This document shows, piece by piece, positions 44,952 through 55,885 of a stretch of DNA of 64,000 nucleotides. Made by a program: the position numbers and the translations under genes. Positions within the stretch are counted from its first letter, which is position 1; every line of letters begins with the position of its first letter. The stretch is taken from the NCBI GenBank assembly GCA_009746045.1, contig RPFO01001075.1:729561-793560 (forward strand), given 5' to 3'. Origin of the DNA: Mesostigma viride. Its lineage: Eukaryota > Streptophyta > Mesostigmatophyceae > Mesostigmatales > Mesostigmataceae. The notes beneath the pieces are model-generated. The model saw nothing but the letters and a program-made list of their open reading frames with translations. It did no database searches and was not told the origin of the DNA.

Positions 44952-46247
44952 TCAGCCTCCAGATTCTTAGGGTCGAGTGCTTGTTAACAGCACGCTATCG
45001 ACCGAGTACAGCGGGGTTGTGCCGAACATCTCGAGTGCATCCCCTGGTTGCAGGCTTATTAACCGGCCACTGCCCTTTCTCTACACACATGCGCCACCAA
45101 GCCCCATGGCATGGCGCTAAAATCTCCAGCAAAAATACTGGAATCTAGAAAATAAGGTAGTAAGTAAGCTCTCTAATAATTACCCGCGTTACTTTTTTCT
45201 AGTTACGGGGGTTGAAAGTCACAACAAGAAGACATTTTGGATGGCAGACCGCAGGCACCCCCGCACACTTATGCATCACCACATGCCCTTCAACGAGAAG
45301 AACACCGCCTGATTCTGATAAGCGGGTTACGATCACAAAAGCGGAAAGGAATCATTAGTTCACATTGCAGTGACACTAGGCGCAGGGCTGTAATAACTTC
45401 GGCTCATAATGTGAACATCGGGAACGGGCCGATAAGGCTGCGTCTTCTCAACGCACATGCTATGCCGGGCGAGGAATGTGATGACGAGTACGGGCTGGCA
45501 AGTGGGGTTGTTCAGCAAGGCGAAACAAGTCTTCATGTTATTATGCGCCACTTGAACAGGAACCCAAATAAAGGTTTTGTGGGCGCAACGCCTCACCTAA
45601 GGCAGACATCCAAACGATGCCGTTGACCAACCGCTAGGGAAATCGCGAGAAGGGCCACCAGCACACCCTGCCTGCTGCTGTTCAAGCAGCAAATTAAATG
45701 CTGCCGGGACGGGCCGGCGCGGCCATGAAATCTGCGAATCATGAGCTCGTTGTTGCAGTGGATGTCAACAGCCGGCTCCCCCCCCGCGTCGAGCACGAAA
45801 GGCGAACAGGAATTTGAAAGCAAAAGATGACGGTCGCACGTAGCAAACCTACCCGCCCCTGCGCAGCTTACAAGTTTATTCCAGGAACTGATCTTAATTA
45901 CAACATATTTCGCCTTTTCGTCGTGCCGATTCAGATGTTGCACACACCGGTAAACCAGTCATCTAGTTACAAGAAGCGTAAAGAGGAATAAATGTAGAGG
46001 GTGCCACGAACTTGAGTGCCAGCGAGCTCGAGTCTGGCTAGTAGCATCACAATTCAACGATGTCCTCCATGGTCGTGACTCGTGACTCGTCGCTCCAACT
46101 TGTGAAATTTGTGATCTAGGTAAACCTGTCACAGCTGTTTTTAATTTACGCGCCAAAGCTCGCGCCAAACATGGACACAGGCGCGTAGGGCCGTAGCTGG
46201 CGCGCAATGCTCCTCGTCGGCGCAGCGCTTTGTTGGGTGCTGAAACT
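44952..46247. other. Interior of the 9.3-kb TTAA element, uncertain ORFs
   Basis: Open frames at 45237-45626 (plus), 45593-45943 (minus) and 45959-46339 (minus) overlap each other and show no domain. I cannot support a gene. Confidence 0.35.
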
Positions 46248-47504
46248 GCAAGTGCGGTAATGCGCCGGACCTCCGCACTCGTCCCCGCACAAGAGTTTTC
46301 TTCATCCTGGCCCGAATAGGAGCTTCCCCTAAATACCACGTTGCCAGGCTGTGCATCACGTGACTTTTGCTAACATTTTTGACCGTTGCGCGCGCGCATA
46401 GCGAGATATGGCTATCAACGTGCCATTTGGTGGAAATTTTGGGTTCCGCAGCTTGAAACGGGTCAGATGATGACCCCTGAACGATGATGCATTATGTTGA
46501 TTCGTAAAGAATTATCAGATTCACGGAACTGTGAAAATACGCAGTGGTTATTATCTCTGTCTTCGTCGCCACCATCAGACGAGACGTCCCGTTTGGTTTC
46601 GCCGGTTTCTTTTTGGTTTCTTTGTAGCTTCTTTCCGCCTGGGCCTTACATTGTTTTACGGAAGTCCGCTGCGCACCATCTGCTGGGAACGTCGACGCGT
46701 TAGACGTCATCTTTGCATAGATAAATCAACATGGTTATCATGACGGATGCATGGATAGAGCGGATATGGCTGCCTGTGCCACTAGCATCAGTATTCGGGA
46801 CGTATGAGCATGTCGGCCAGCGGAACCCGGCTAGGTCGTGATCGAGGCAGGTACGGCGATTCGTTTTCGTGTTGGTTGCATGGAAACTCGTACGTTCATA
46901 CATGTCTGATGGTGGATATATTAGTGGTAATTGCAACTGCCTTCCATGCCTGCTCAAGGAGGGGTATTAGCCATTATGTTGCACAGTTTGTGGCATTTCT
47001 TGGGGGGATACCGTTCAGTGAGTGTCAGGTGGCTTCATATTTGTATTCCAGCATATTTGGCAGTCTATTGTGGTCAATTATATTGCATCATTGTATGGCA
47101 TGGCATAGTTGGCTGTTTGCGCGCGCGCAAGCCACACACGTAAACGCGGGCATGGTATGGGTCAAATGGGCTATCCGGGTAGTTTGACCAAAGGAAAGCA
47201 CCATTGGACTATCCAACTAAATTGTCCAATGTTGGGTTTGAGGTTTCTGACCCTCCCCTCAGTAGAAGGGGGGGGGGTATAGTTTTTCTTGGCACAAAAT
47301 GATCGTCTTTTGGCTCACTTTGACTGAAGGTATCATCCAAAGTACTCATCAGACTCATGATATTATTGCATATTATGAAAGCCCTTGAAGTGTAGATACT
47401 TCTAGCATCTTGGTTGGGGGTATTTGGAGTTGTGGTCTATGAGTTATGATTTTTGGCAATTTTAGGGGTCTGAAAGTGCCAAAAATGGCCTGACGGAGTA
47501 TGGG

Positions 47505-48280
47505 TTAATCATTTATTAAAGAAGGATATCCCCTTTGTTTGGAGTAGTGAATGTCAGTCGGCTTTTCAGTGCCTAAAATCCCTACTCCTTTCCCCTCCTG
47601 TACTCATCCTACCGGACACTACTAAACCCTTTGTTGTGGCTACAGATGCTAGTAAAGTAGCTATAGGTGGTGTCCTTCTCCAGGATCAGGGTCAGGGCTT
47701 ACAGCCAATTGAGTATATCTCTAGGACAATGCTCCCCGCGGAGCGTAACTATCCCGTACACCAGCAGGAACTCTTAGCTGTGGTGTATTGTTGCCACGCG
47801 TGGCAGCACTTCCTTAAAGGTGCTCAATTTGATGTCTGCCTGAATGAACCCTGTGAGCTAGATCCTTATAGGTTAGTTATCCAAACGGATCATCGTCCCC
47901 TTACCCATCTTCTCTCCCAACCCAACCTTACCCCTCGGCAAGCGCGCTGGATGGAATTTTTAGCACAGTTTTCCCCTTTTAAACTTCAGTATGTCAAGGG
48001 TGTAGATAACATAGTACCAGATGCACTCTCTCGTCGTGCAGACTATTCCTTCTTCGAGGACCTTGATGTTCTCAATACTACTCTAGTTCCTACTACTATG
48101 GGTGTAACCCCTTATGGTGAACTACCTGATGATGAATCCTATGCCTACCTCTTTCATACAGCTGTTCGCATGCCTGATCTCCTTTCTCACGTAGGACTCT
48201 CTCTCCCGTGTGAGGCCCTTCCCGTGGCCTCGGTGGGGGGGAGGGGAAAAATAAAATTTCTATACCGCTTAGCCATATAG
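47505..48280 (+). pseudogene. gypsy RNase H region, continuing after the TTAA element
   Basis: The frame resumes with HLLKKDIPFVW and then carries FVVATDASKVAIGGVLLQDQ (first RNase H aspartate in ATDAS), YPVHQQELLAVVYCCHAWQH (Glu), IQTDHRPLTHLL (Asp) and VKGVDNIVPDALSRR (Asp), the complete gypsy RNase H set. It degrades RNA in the RNA:DNA hybrid. A frame change near 48232-48250, at a G run, separates it from integrase. Confidence 0.92.
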
Positions 48281-48390
48281 CGACTAGGTCAGGAAAGTCT
48301 TATGAAAACGTAGTCCCTCTAGGACCTCCCCTTCTCTTTGGCAAGGCGGTAGGAGATCTCTTTAAACCTGTTCTGGATACTTCTGTAGCG

Positions 48391-49917
48391 ATGCCTACCT
48401 CTGATCTTGAACGCCTTATTAGTAGATTTACGGCCACTGAGCCGGAAGCATTAGCTGCCATTGCTGCACATCCCCAACAATTAGGCAAGCACCCTTGTAA
48501 ATTTGTAGGTGGGTTTTTATATGTGCAGATAGCAGATTCTCCCCCTCAATGGCGCCTGTATGTCCCTCCTATCTGTCGCTCCTCCTTGCTCTTTGAGTTG
48601 CATGACTTAGCTGCTCATCAGGGTGGTAAACGGGTACGGGACCTAGTAGCCCGCTCTTATTACTGGCCTTCCCTTTATAAGGATGTAGATGAGTATGTTA
48701 GAACTTGTCAATCTTGCCAGGAAATGAAACCCAATAATGTAGGACAGATAGCAGAACCTAGGACCTTGCCTGACCCCATCATGCCTTGGGATTCTATCAT
48801 GATGGATTTTGTAGGACCTTTTAGAAAGAATGATAGGGGCAATGCCCAAATCCTTGTGTTCATAGATCGTTTTACTCGTATGTGCCATCTTGTGCCGTGT
48901 CCTTTAGAACTCACCGCACGTGATTGCGCACGCCTATACCTCAATAATGTATATAGATATCATGGATTGAGTAGGCAGTTTATTAGTGATAAGGATAAAT
49001 TATTTACCTCAGATTTTTGGCAGCAGTTTTTCGCTGCCATCGGTACCAAGGTTACCTACGGTACTGCCTACCACTCCTCCTCCTCTCATTTAGTAGAGCG
49101 TCTTAATAGAGTAGTAGAAGAAGCGCTTAGGCACTATGTTAATGGCTCGGGTAGTGATTGGGAGGATTATTTATGTTTGGTAGAGTTCTCCCTCAACAAT
49201 TGTCCCCAAGCTGCGCATGGATATACGCCCTTCTTCTTAGATACTGGTAGACAGCCCCTTACCCCTACCTCTCTCTTAGCTAGTCCTCTACGGGACAAGG
49301 ATGATGTGTCCCGAGATACTGTAGAAGGTGTACAGTCCTTACTAGATAGAATGAAAACTGCTCATGACCACGCGATCTCAGGGTACCAAAAAGCTCAGGC
49401 TAAGTACCTTGCTAGGTTGCGTGCCTCCTTAGATAGACGAGCACCTGAGATAGAAATAGGAGATCTAGTATTAGTAGAAGGCCCCCGTGTTGGCCGTTTT
49501 GCTCATAAGTTTGAAGCAGAACTGAAGGTCAAACTTAGGCCCGCCTTCTTAGGACCCTTCCATGTGTTGTCTAGGGTAGGAAATTTCTTATATAAAGTCG
49601 ATATCCCTACCTCCTGGCAAACGCATTCAAACACCTTCCATAGGAGCCAGCTTAAACTGTACCATCCTAGTACGTTCGCTGGCAGGGAGTTAGCGCCTGC
49701 CCCTTTAGAGCATAACCCTGACACTGGGGAAGTAGAAGACGAAGTAGAAAGCATCGTGGCCCATAGAGATATCAAAAAGGGCCGCGGTACCCAGCGTCAG
49801 TATAAAGTGAAGTGGATGTATGCTCGTAGTGAAGTAGATAAGGTTTGGTATACGGAGAGTGAGCTAGATGGGTGTAGTCGCCTGCTGCAGGAATATAAAA
49901 CCCTGCACAAGCTCTAG
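48391..49917 (+). CDS. gypsy integrase with chromodomain
   Basis: The 508-residue frame has the HHCC zinc-binding head (HDLAAHQGGKRVRDLV...CQSCQEM), the catalytic core with D139 (MMDFVGPF), D200 (ISDKDKLF) and E236 (HLVERLNR) in DD35E spacing, and the GPF-type end (FLGPFHVLSRVGNFLYKVDI). Residues about 451-500 form a chromodomain (EVESIVAHRDIKKGRGTQRQ, YKVKWMYARSEVDKVWYTES), which in chromoviruses guides integration to marked chromatin. The frame is intact. It overlaps the upstream part of the next open frame by about 50 bases. Confidence 0.95.
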   Translation: MPTSDLERLISRFTATEPEALAAIAAHPQQLGKHPCKFVGGFLYVQIADSPPQWRLYVPPICRSSLLFELHDLAAHQGGKRVRDLVARSYYWPSLYKDVDEYVRTCQSCQEMKPNNVGQIAEPRTLPDPIMPWDSIMMDFVGPFRKNDRGNAQILVFIDRFTRMCHLVPCPLELTARDCARLYLNNVYRYHGLSRQFISDKDKLFTSDFWQQFFAAIGTKVTYGTAYHSSSSHLVERLNRVVEEALRHYVNGSGSDWEDYLCLVEFSLNNCPQAAHGYTPFFLDTGRQPLTPTSLLASPLRDKDDVSRDTVEGVQSLLDRMKTAHDHAISGYQKAQAKYLARLRASLDRRAPEIEIGDLVLVEGPRVGRFAHKFEAELKVKLRPAFLGPFHVLSRVGNFLYKVDIPTSWQTHSNTFHRSQLKLYHPSTFAGRELAPAPLEHNPDTGEVEDEVESIVAHRDIKKGRGTQRQYKVKWMYARSEVDKVWYTESELDGCSRLLQEYKTLHKL

Positions 49918-49993
49918 TTGTAGGCCTTCTCCTCTCTTATGTTATGTCTGCTGTCGACGGGTGGTTGGTTGTCCCCTCCCCTCCGCAGCCGTC

Positions 49994-52900
49994 ATGTCAG
50001 AGCCTACCCCTCCGGCTGAGAGCCCGCTGCCGTCCCTGCCCCTACCGGACCCTGAGCTGTACTTCGAGGCCCTTCCGGGTCGTTGGGTTTCACGGTCTAG
50101 TTTCCCGGGTGGCGTCGTGCATCCGGCCCTCCAGGCCCAGCATGCGGGCATAGTCCGGGCGGCTCTCTTCGGGGTCACGTGGTACGGTCCTTCCCCTGCT
50201 GAACCGCATCAGCTTGTTTTGCACGGATTTGACGATGCCGGCCACTGTTTGCTAGAATGTGGCTCCAGCTGTCCAGCCCTGGGACAGATAGCTGCGATTC
50301 TCCAGTGCCCCAGGGTGTTTTCCTACCTTTCTACCCCTGTGGGCCGCTCCTGCCTACGGGATGTGTTCCCCTGGCTTCCTGCCGAGGGTGATGCGGAGCT
50401 GGATGAGAACCCCTGCGACCTGTTACGGGCCGTAGAGTTTATGGAGATAGCAGACCAGAACGCGGGTGTAGGATTTGGCGACCCTACCCCTACGGACGCG
50501 CCGGTAGAGGCGCAGTATTCCCCTGAGTATTCGGCCTCCCCTGCGGCGTCCTCCTCTTCAGTGTCGGCGCCTTCCCCTGTCCCGTCTTCACCGAGGTCGG
50601 TCCTGTGCGCATCGGTGGAGCCTACCCCTTCGGGCTCTGGTCGTGAGCCTGATCCTCTTGCGGCGACAGTTTCTGCGATGCAGGCGCAGATCCAGTCCCT
50701 GACGGCGGCCTTCGGGGCCTTCATGGCGGCCCAGGCGCACGCGCCAGCCACGCCAGGTGGGGTGTCTGTTGCAGCTGTGCCCCCTTCCCCTTCGGTCGCC
50801 TCGGCGTCTACGGTTCCCTCTGGTGCTGCAGCTCCTACGCCTTCGGCTACCGCTGCGCCTGCTACTGACGTACCTGCGCCTCGGCGCGAGTCCGCCGTCC
50901 CAGTGGCAGCGCCCGCCGCCGCCGCGTCCGAGCCGCCCACCACGTCAGCGCCGCCCTCGCGGGGTTTCTTCAGCGACCCGGGCGGTCTTCCCAGGCTTTG
51001 GGAGGGCGGTCCTCCGCAGAGGATCCCGGTGCCTGACTGGAGCTTGGACGGTAACCAGTCGTATGCCGGATTGCCTGTCCCCACGGGTCCTATTTTCAAC
51101 ATGTGGCCTGGTGGTGCGCCACCCCCAGAGACCGGCGCGCCAGTTGCGGAGGCGGGTCCGTCGCGACCCCCTGCGGCCTCGGGTCCGACGCGGCCCCCTG
51201 TTGTACCGGCACCTTCTGCGCCTGCGCCGGTTCCTACCCCTTCGTCGTCGGCCCCTGCCCCTTCGGCCCCGCGGTCTTTGGCTGCGGTTGTTCGGTCCAG
51301 TGGCTCTGACCCGCGCGCCACCCGCGCTGCCGATTCCCTTCGGGAGTTGTCAGAGGGCGATCGGGATCGGGCCCCTTCTGTGGTGCATGCGACTCCGGAG
51401 TCGCGCGACACGCCTGTCTTCGGGTATGGTATGTCTGCGCTCGCTTGCCGCCAGTGTGACCTGCCGCGCGCCTCCGCCGAGCTGGCCATTTCGCCCATGT
51501 CCTACGGGTTCTCCCAGGTGTGTCGGGCGCCGCGGGACCGTAACCTACCAGTTGAGACTGATCGGCCTCCTTTCGACATGGTTATTTTGGCTGATCCGGT
51601 GTTCCAGGGTGAGATCCTGGTTCGGCGCGTCCTGTACCGCTGGGCGCGACGCCACAATGACTTGGACACCTACGGCGGGTTCCAGTGGGCCTACCCTCCG
51701 CCTCTGGGCATTATGGCCTCAGATGCTCTTACGGTAGATTTTCCTGCGGTGCCGGGTGCCACGTACAGCACCGTCCTACAGCCCATCCTAGAGTGGGATG
51801 CCCGTCGTCCAGCGCCCATCCCGGGCCAGGGTTTGGACTCTCGGGGTCATCCTCCTCCCCGGGCTAGCGACTACCTTGAGACGTTCGGGTCGCGACAGTG
51901 TGCCCGCCGGTGGCGTTCCCGCGAGATTCGGCACATCCGGTTGTGGCCGTCCAACGTGGAGCCCCTGGTAGATCTGTTTTTCCCGACGGGTATGCGCCCT
52001 CGGATCCGGTATCATCGCCTGCTCCTTCGGGCTCTCTGCCTGATCGCGGTAGAGCCTTTCCTACGCCTCTTTGCCTGCGGTTTCCTGGACTGGGCCCGGG
52101 GCCAGGTCGTTCTTACACAGCATAGGTACTACTGGGCCTTCCTGGGACTTTTCCCTGACGGCGTGTGGGCCGATTGTTAATCATCCCACGGTCCTAAATT
52201 TAGGACTTTGTCCTAAATCGTCCTAGTGGTCACTATAACCGAGGTACCGGGGGGGGGGGTCACTATATGGACCGTACCCCATGTGGACCGTACCCGGCAT
52301 GATGTACCCGACCCGTGGTACCGGCACATGGTACCCGGATTCCGTACCCGGGTACCGGGTATAATGGCGGGAAAGTAGGTACCTCGACCAAAAATATAAC
52401 CGATTTTGGAGCGAAAAAGTGGGTGCGGGAATGAAGTGAGGTGGATATGGCGACCTGACAATCGTGGCCGGCGTTTTCACGTGCGTTTATCATTTCGGGC
52501 GCCCAGTAGCAAAAACGAAAGGTTGTTAGTTATGCTTAAAGGCTGTGAATATTTTCTGCGCAAGTTTTTATGTGTAGCGCTGTATCACAGCGGCACAACA
52601 CAAATGGGTCGCAGATCGCCTGCTCGCGGAGGGTCGATTTTGGCACAAACATGTTAGTGTATTAGCAATGGTGGTGCGAATCAAGCCAGGAAATTTTTGT
52701 GGACGATTTTTATTATAGTCTGGAGTTTAGAAACGGAGTATTTGACATGGGAGCGCCTGGGCCGTGATATTCTTGCCCGATTTCCATTGTCGACCATGTT
52801 TTAGGGACGTTCAGGCTGGGCAGCGAGCGCACCTTATAGGTCTTCACTTTCGGTATTTCTTGGACCTAGAACGCAGCACAAGCGTGGTTTATATCATTGT

Positions 52901-54062
52901 CGAACCGGTTGGCCAGCTTTGGTGCGCTCAGCTCTCGGAAAGCTGACCTCGCTGCGGATTTCAGCGACTTTTTTGCAACCATCTGGAATGAGGCGACGTA
53001 AGTAGCAGGTAAGTGCCGGGTTGTCCTAGATCATGAGTGTAACTGGCAACGCTGTCGTGGTGTTTTGAGTCAGCCAGCTATGCCTAAAAAGAGGGGACGC
53101 TCTCTGTGCACATAACTGTCACACATAGTTGGTTTACGTCATACAATTTTTTACGTCTCTATCTTCGTCGTCTGCTGCAGCTAAAACACACATGCGTAAG
53201 AGCAGTTTGACTCATGTGTTAGTTATAAACCATGGTCCTATGGCCTGCAGTCGTTCAGGGTGTTCTCAGACAGTATATACAGTATGGTTTACGTGTTACA
53301 TGCACCCTGAATTCGCTCACAAAGCGTTGCATGTTAGCACAACGTTGTTTTGTAACTTGATTTGGCTGCATTCATGTCTTAGTTGCAATGCAAATGCAAT
53401 GTTTTTTCATCGCTGGGTGGTGGCCAGCATGTCCGTGATGTCAAAGAAGGTTTGGCATATGCTTAGAGAAAGTTTACCGCAAGGGGTGGGCCATGTTCAA
53501 GCCGGGCAACCTCAGCAACCATGCAACCCTATATTGCATTACCTGCACCATCTGTGACACCGTTAATCACGCGTATATATAGAGGCAGCCACAGCAGGGT
53601 ATGGCCTTGTTATACGCTGCCCCGCCATCCCAAGGCCTCGTAGGGTCCCCTAGCGCTTGTAAGATGCTCAAGGGACCGTGTGGATAGCATGGTCATGCGT
53701 TGACAATAATTGGTCCTAATGGTCCTAAAACCCACATTTTGGCCAAATTCGCGCTTTGAGGTCTGGCAGGTGGCAGGGCCCATTCATGCACTAAATGTAA
53801 TTATTTGACCCCAGGTTTTTGATAGAAACTAAAAAAGTGTGTTATCTGTCATGGGCACGAATGCCAGGGTCAAATTTTAATGTTTGCATATATATTTTTT
53901 AATTCCACTTGGTCCTAAATTTAGGACTTTTACTGGGAAGATGGACACGATGTTTTCCTCACTGTAGATAGGCACGACAATGCTGAGGATGTGTCTCACT
54001 ACCAGGCTTACCTGGATGTCCTGCTGGCCTCCCGTGGTACCTACCAGACGGATGGCCATTAG
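49994..54062 (+). pseudogene. Extra gypsy ORF downstream of integrase, interrupted
   Basis: From ATG 49994 the frame runs 728 residues to 52177, is cut by an insert (52180-53929), and resumes in the same frame for 43 codons to a TAG at 54060-54062. The N-terminal 160 residues look folded (EPHQLVLHGFDDAGHCLLEC). Residues about 160-460 are Pro/Ala/Ser-rich with an MQAQIQSLTAAFGAFMAAQA helix. The C-terminal 270 residues look folded and Trp/Arg-rich (RRVLYRWARRHNDLDTYGGF). No signal peptide, membrane segment or known domain is visible, so an envelope role is not supported; a Gag-like or DNA-binding accessory protein is possible. The function is unknown. Confidence 0.7.
52180..53929. mobile_element. 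1.75-kb insertion in the extra gypsy ORF
   Basis: Removing 52180-53929 plus one copy of TTA (52177-52179 and 53930-53932) restores the reading frame (DC then YWEDGHDVF). A TTA duplication suits PIF/Harbinger-type insertion. The 16-bp palindrome GTCCTAAATTTAGGAC occurs near both ends (52191-52206 and 53912-53927), but the outermost bases do not form a clean inverted repeat. KpnI-like GGTACC motifs cluster at 52240-52390. No transposase is visible. Confidence 0.7.
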
Positions 54063-54422
54063 ATAGAGGGCCTTAGGCCCGACCTGAGGGTGTTGTCCCT
54101 CCGGTATGTAGAGTCGCCCTCATGTTCTGGCCAGTTGACTGGTCGTTCTTGGTCCTTGGTGCTGATGGGTTTACTCTGTGTGTCCTGCCCAGTGCCGTTC
54201 CCCCCGGCAAGGACTTTGTTCCAGGCAGTTAGGGGAACCTACCACCAGGCTTGCATGGTGCTGGCTAACCCTACACCTCCAGGCGTGGTGGTGGAGACCG
54301 TGTGAACTATTGGTGCCTTGTATCTTGGATGGCCTGCTGACTGTGTTAGTGTGTGCTGGGTGCATTAGGTTTCCTACCCCTTGTTTTCCTCCCTGTGCGT
54401 AGGGAGAGGGCTCCCTACCTTT
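54063..54422 (+). other. gypsy 3' untranslated region
   Basis: About 360 bp between the last ORF and the polypurine tract. No domain in any frame. Confidence 0.6.
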
Positions 54423-54434
54423 GTGGGGGGGAGG
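54423..54434 (+). promoter_or_regulatory. Polypurine tract
   Basis: A purine-rich run, GTGGGGGGGAGG, ends at the 3' LTR and would prime plus-strand synthesis. Confidence 0.8.
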
Positions 54435-55007
54435 TGTTACGTCGCGTAACAATTCGTTGTAGTTACGGACGTAAATTAGGTCTTTTGCCTCGGTTGTCCC
54501 TAGGTTTACGTTTAGGCTCCTACCGGGACATTATTGTCCTCGTAACAGTACTGTGGTACATTGGGTGCCGTTGGGCGCCGCGCCGCGTACTTTACTAGTG
54601 GTCCTGATCCTGTGGTAGAATGTAGTGGACCAGCGTGCATCAGTAGATGTAGTGGACCAGCGTGCATCTGTAGGCGAGGGCCATGTCGGCCCGAGCGTGT
54701 TGGACCGTTGGTGACCATTTATGCGCGTTCTACCCTTTGTGTGTGCACTCGGCGTGTGTTAAATGAATTAACACATTTAGGCTTGGGTCACGGCAGTGTA
54801 GTTGTGTTTCCTTCCTCTATTCCTGGAGTAAACGGGTTTTGATAAATGGTTGTATGGCGTATTATAGTAACACATACGTTAATGCATTGAGATCAGCTCC
54901 GTCACGTTCGTCTTTCGCCAGAGGGTTGAGTAGAGGAGGCCTGACCAGTTTAGGTAGCATCAGGCCCATTAGAGGTAGAGGTGGAGGTAGATATCCGCGG
55001 CGTAACA
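54435..55007 (+). repeat. 3' LTR of the gypsy element
   Basis: 573 bp, the same length as the 5' LTR and about 99.6% identical by eye. Followed by CTAAG, the second copy of the 5-bp target duplication. Confidence 0.95.
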
Positions 55008-55012
55008 CTAAG

Positions 55013-55553
55013 TTTCTTTAGCTTCCTTCCTCTCCCCTCCCATCCCTGAGCTTCCCTCCCCTTTCGTCCCTCTCCCTCCTAAGTAGCTTTCCTCCCCTTC
55101 CCTTTGTTAGCTTACCTCCTTCCTTGCATTACCTAAGTTCCTTTAGCTTCCTTCCCCTCCCCTCCCATGTCCCATAGCTTAATGCCCTCCCCTTTCGTCC
55201 CTCTCCCTTAGTAGCTTTCCTCCCCTTCCCTTTCTTAGCTTCCCTCCTTCCTTGCAGCACCTAAGATCCTTTAGCTTCCTTCCCCTCCCCTCCCACGCCT
55301 GAGCTTCCCTCCCCTTTCGTCCCTCTCCCTTAGTAGCTTTCCTCCCCTTCCCTTTCTTAGTTTCCCTCCTTCCTTGCATTACCTAAGTTCCTTTAGCTTC
55401 CTTCCTCTCCCCTCCCATCCCTTAGCTTCCCTCCCCTTTCCTCCCTCTCCCTTCTAAGTAGCTTTCCTCCCCTTCCCTTTCTTAGCTTGGGGGCTTCCTT
55501 GCATTACCGAAGTTCCTTAATTAGCTTCCTTCCCCTCCCCTCCCATCTTATAA
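55013..55553. repeat. CT-rich minisatellite, right part
   Basis: Continues the array at 32790-33159 with the same words (TAGCTTCCTTCC, CTTGCATTACCTAAG). The period is about 122-127 bp. It ends where the Harbinger region begins. Confidence 0.9.
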
Positions 55554-55885
55554 GGCCTGGTCTATACGGACTTTTGATAAAACTGGCGGGAGAGAACGGA
55601 CGGTAAGATCGATGGGGGTTTTGCATCAACGGTCCCCAAGCCTCGTCGTTTTTAACTAAAACGGGCCACTTTTAGTTAAATGCCATGCACCTCCAGAAGG
55701 GCCTGTTAAAATTTTATTCTCGCCAGGATCGCAAGATTAGAAGAAAAAGGGCGGGAAAGTCAGAGGCCTGCCAGCAACGCCTGCCAGCGACGTGAGCGGA
55801 GCTCAACGCCCAAGGCAGCCATCGCCGCAACTTTCTCCGATTGCACACCGATTTCGCCATATCACTCACGAACTAAGAAAAAAAA

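Larger units (their letters stand above)
38222..47504. mobile_element. 9.3-kb TTAA element (piggyBac-like ends, no transposase seen)
   Basis: Perfect 14-bp inverted ends CCCATACTCCGTCA (38222-38235; complement at 47491-47504) are flanked by TTAA (38218-38221 and 47505-47508). Removing it restores the gypsy RT/RNase H frame. A perfect hairpin, AGTGTATCC...GGATACACT, lies just inside the left end (38236-38257). I find no transposase; the interior holds a second TTAA element, dispersed repeats and a GGGA microsatellite. It is probably non-autonomous. The ends share CCC...CCGTC with the piggyBac element at 13329, so that transposase might recognise it (inference). Confidence 0.9.
33160..55007 (+). 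mobile_element. Chromodomain Ty3/gypsy LTR retrotransposon, nested insertions
   Basis: The element spans 21.8 kb including inserts, about 10.8 kb without them. It has 573-bp LTRs with TGTTACG...CGTAACA ends, a CTAAG duplication (33155-33159 and 55008-55012), an initiator-Met-type primer site, and a polypurine tract before the 3' LTR. Order: leader, small viroplasmin-like ORF, gag, protease, RT, RNase H, integrase with chromodomain, then a large extra ORF. It is cut in RT/RNase H by a TTAA element and in the last ORF by a 1.75-kb insert. The LTRs differ at only about two positions, so insertion looks recent. Confidence 0.95.

Noticed and set aside
44251-45148. Arg/Glu/Gly-rich protein
   Set aside because: The frame is only the GGGA/GGA microsatellite read through.
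50323-51498. 391-residue minus-strand frame opposite the extra gypsy ORF
   Set aside because: GC-rich antisense frame with no domain; the plus frame fits the element and rejoins across the insertion.
52180-53929. Helitron insertion
   Set aside because: No TC start, no CTRR end with hairpin and no A/T target; a TTA duplication explains the site better.
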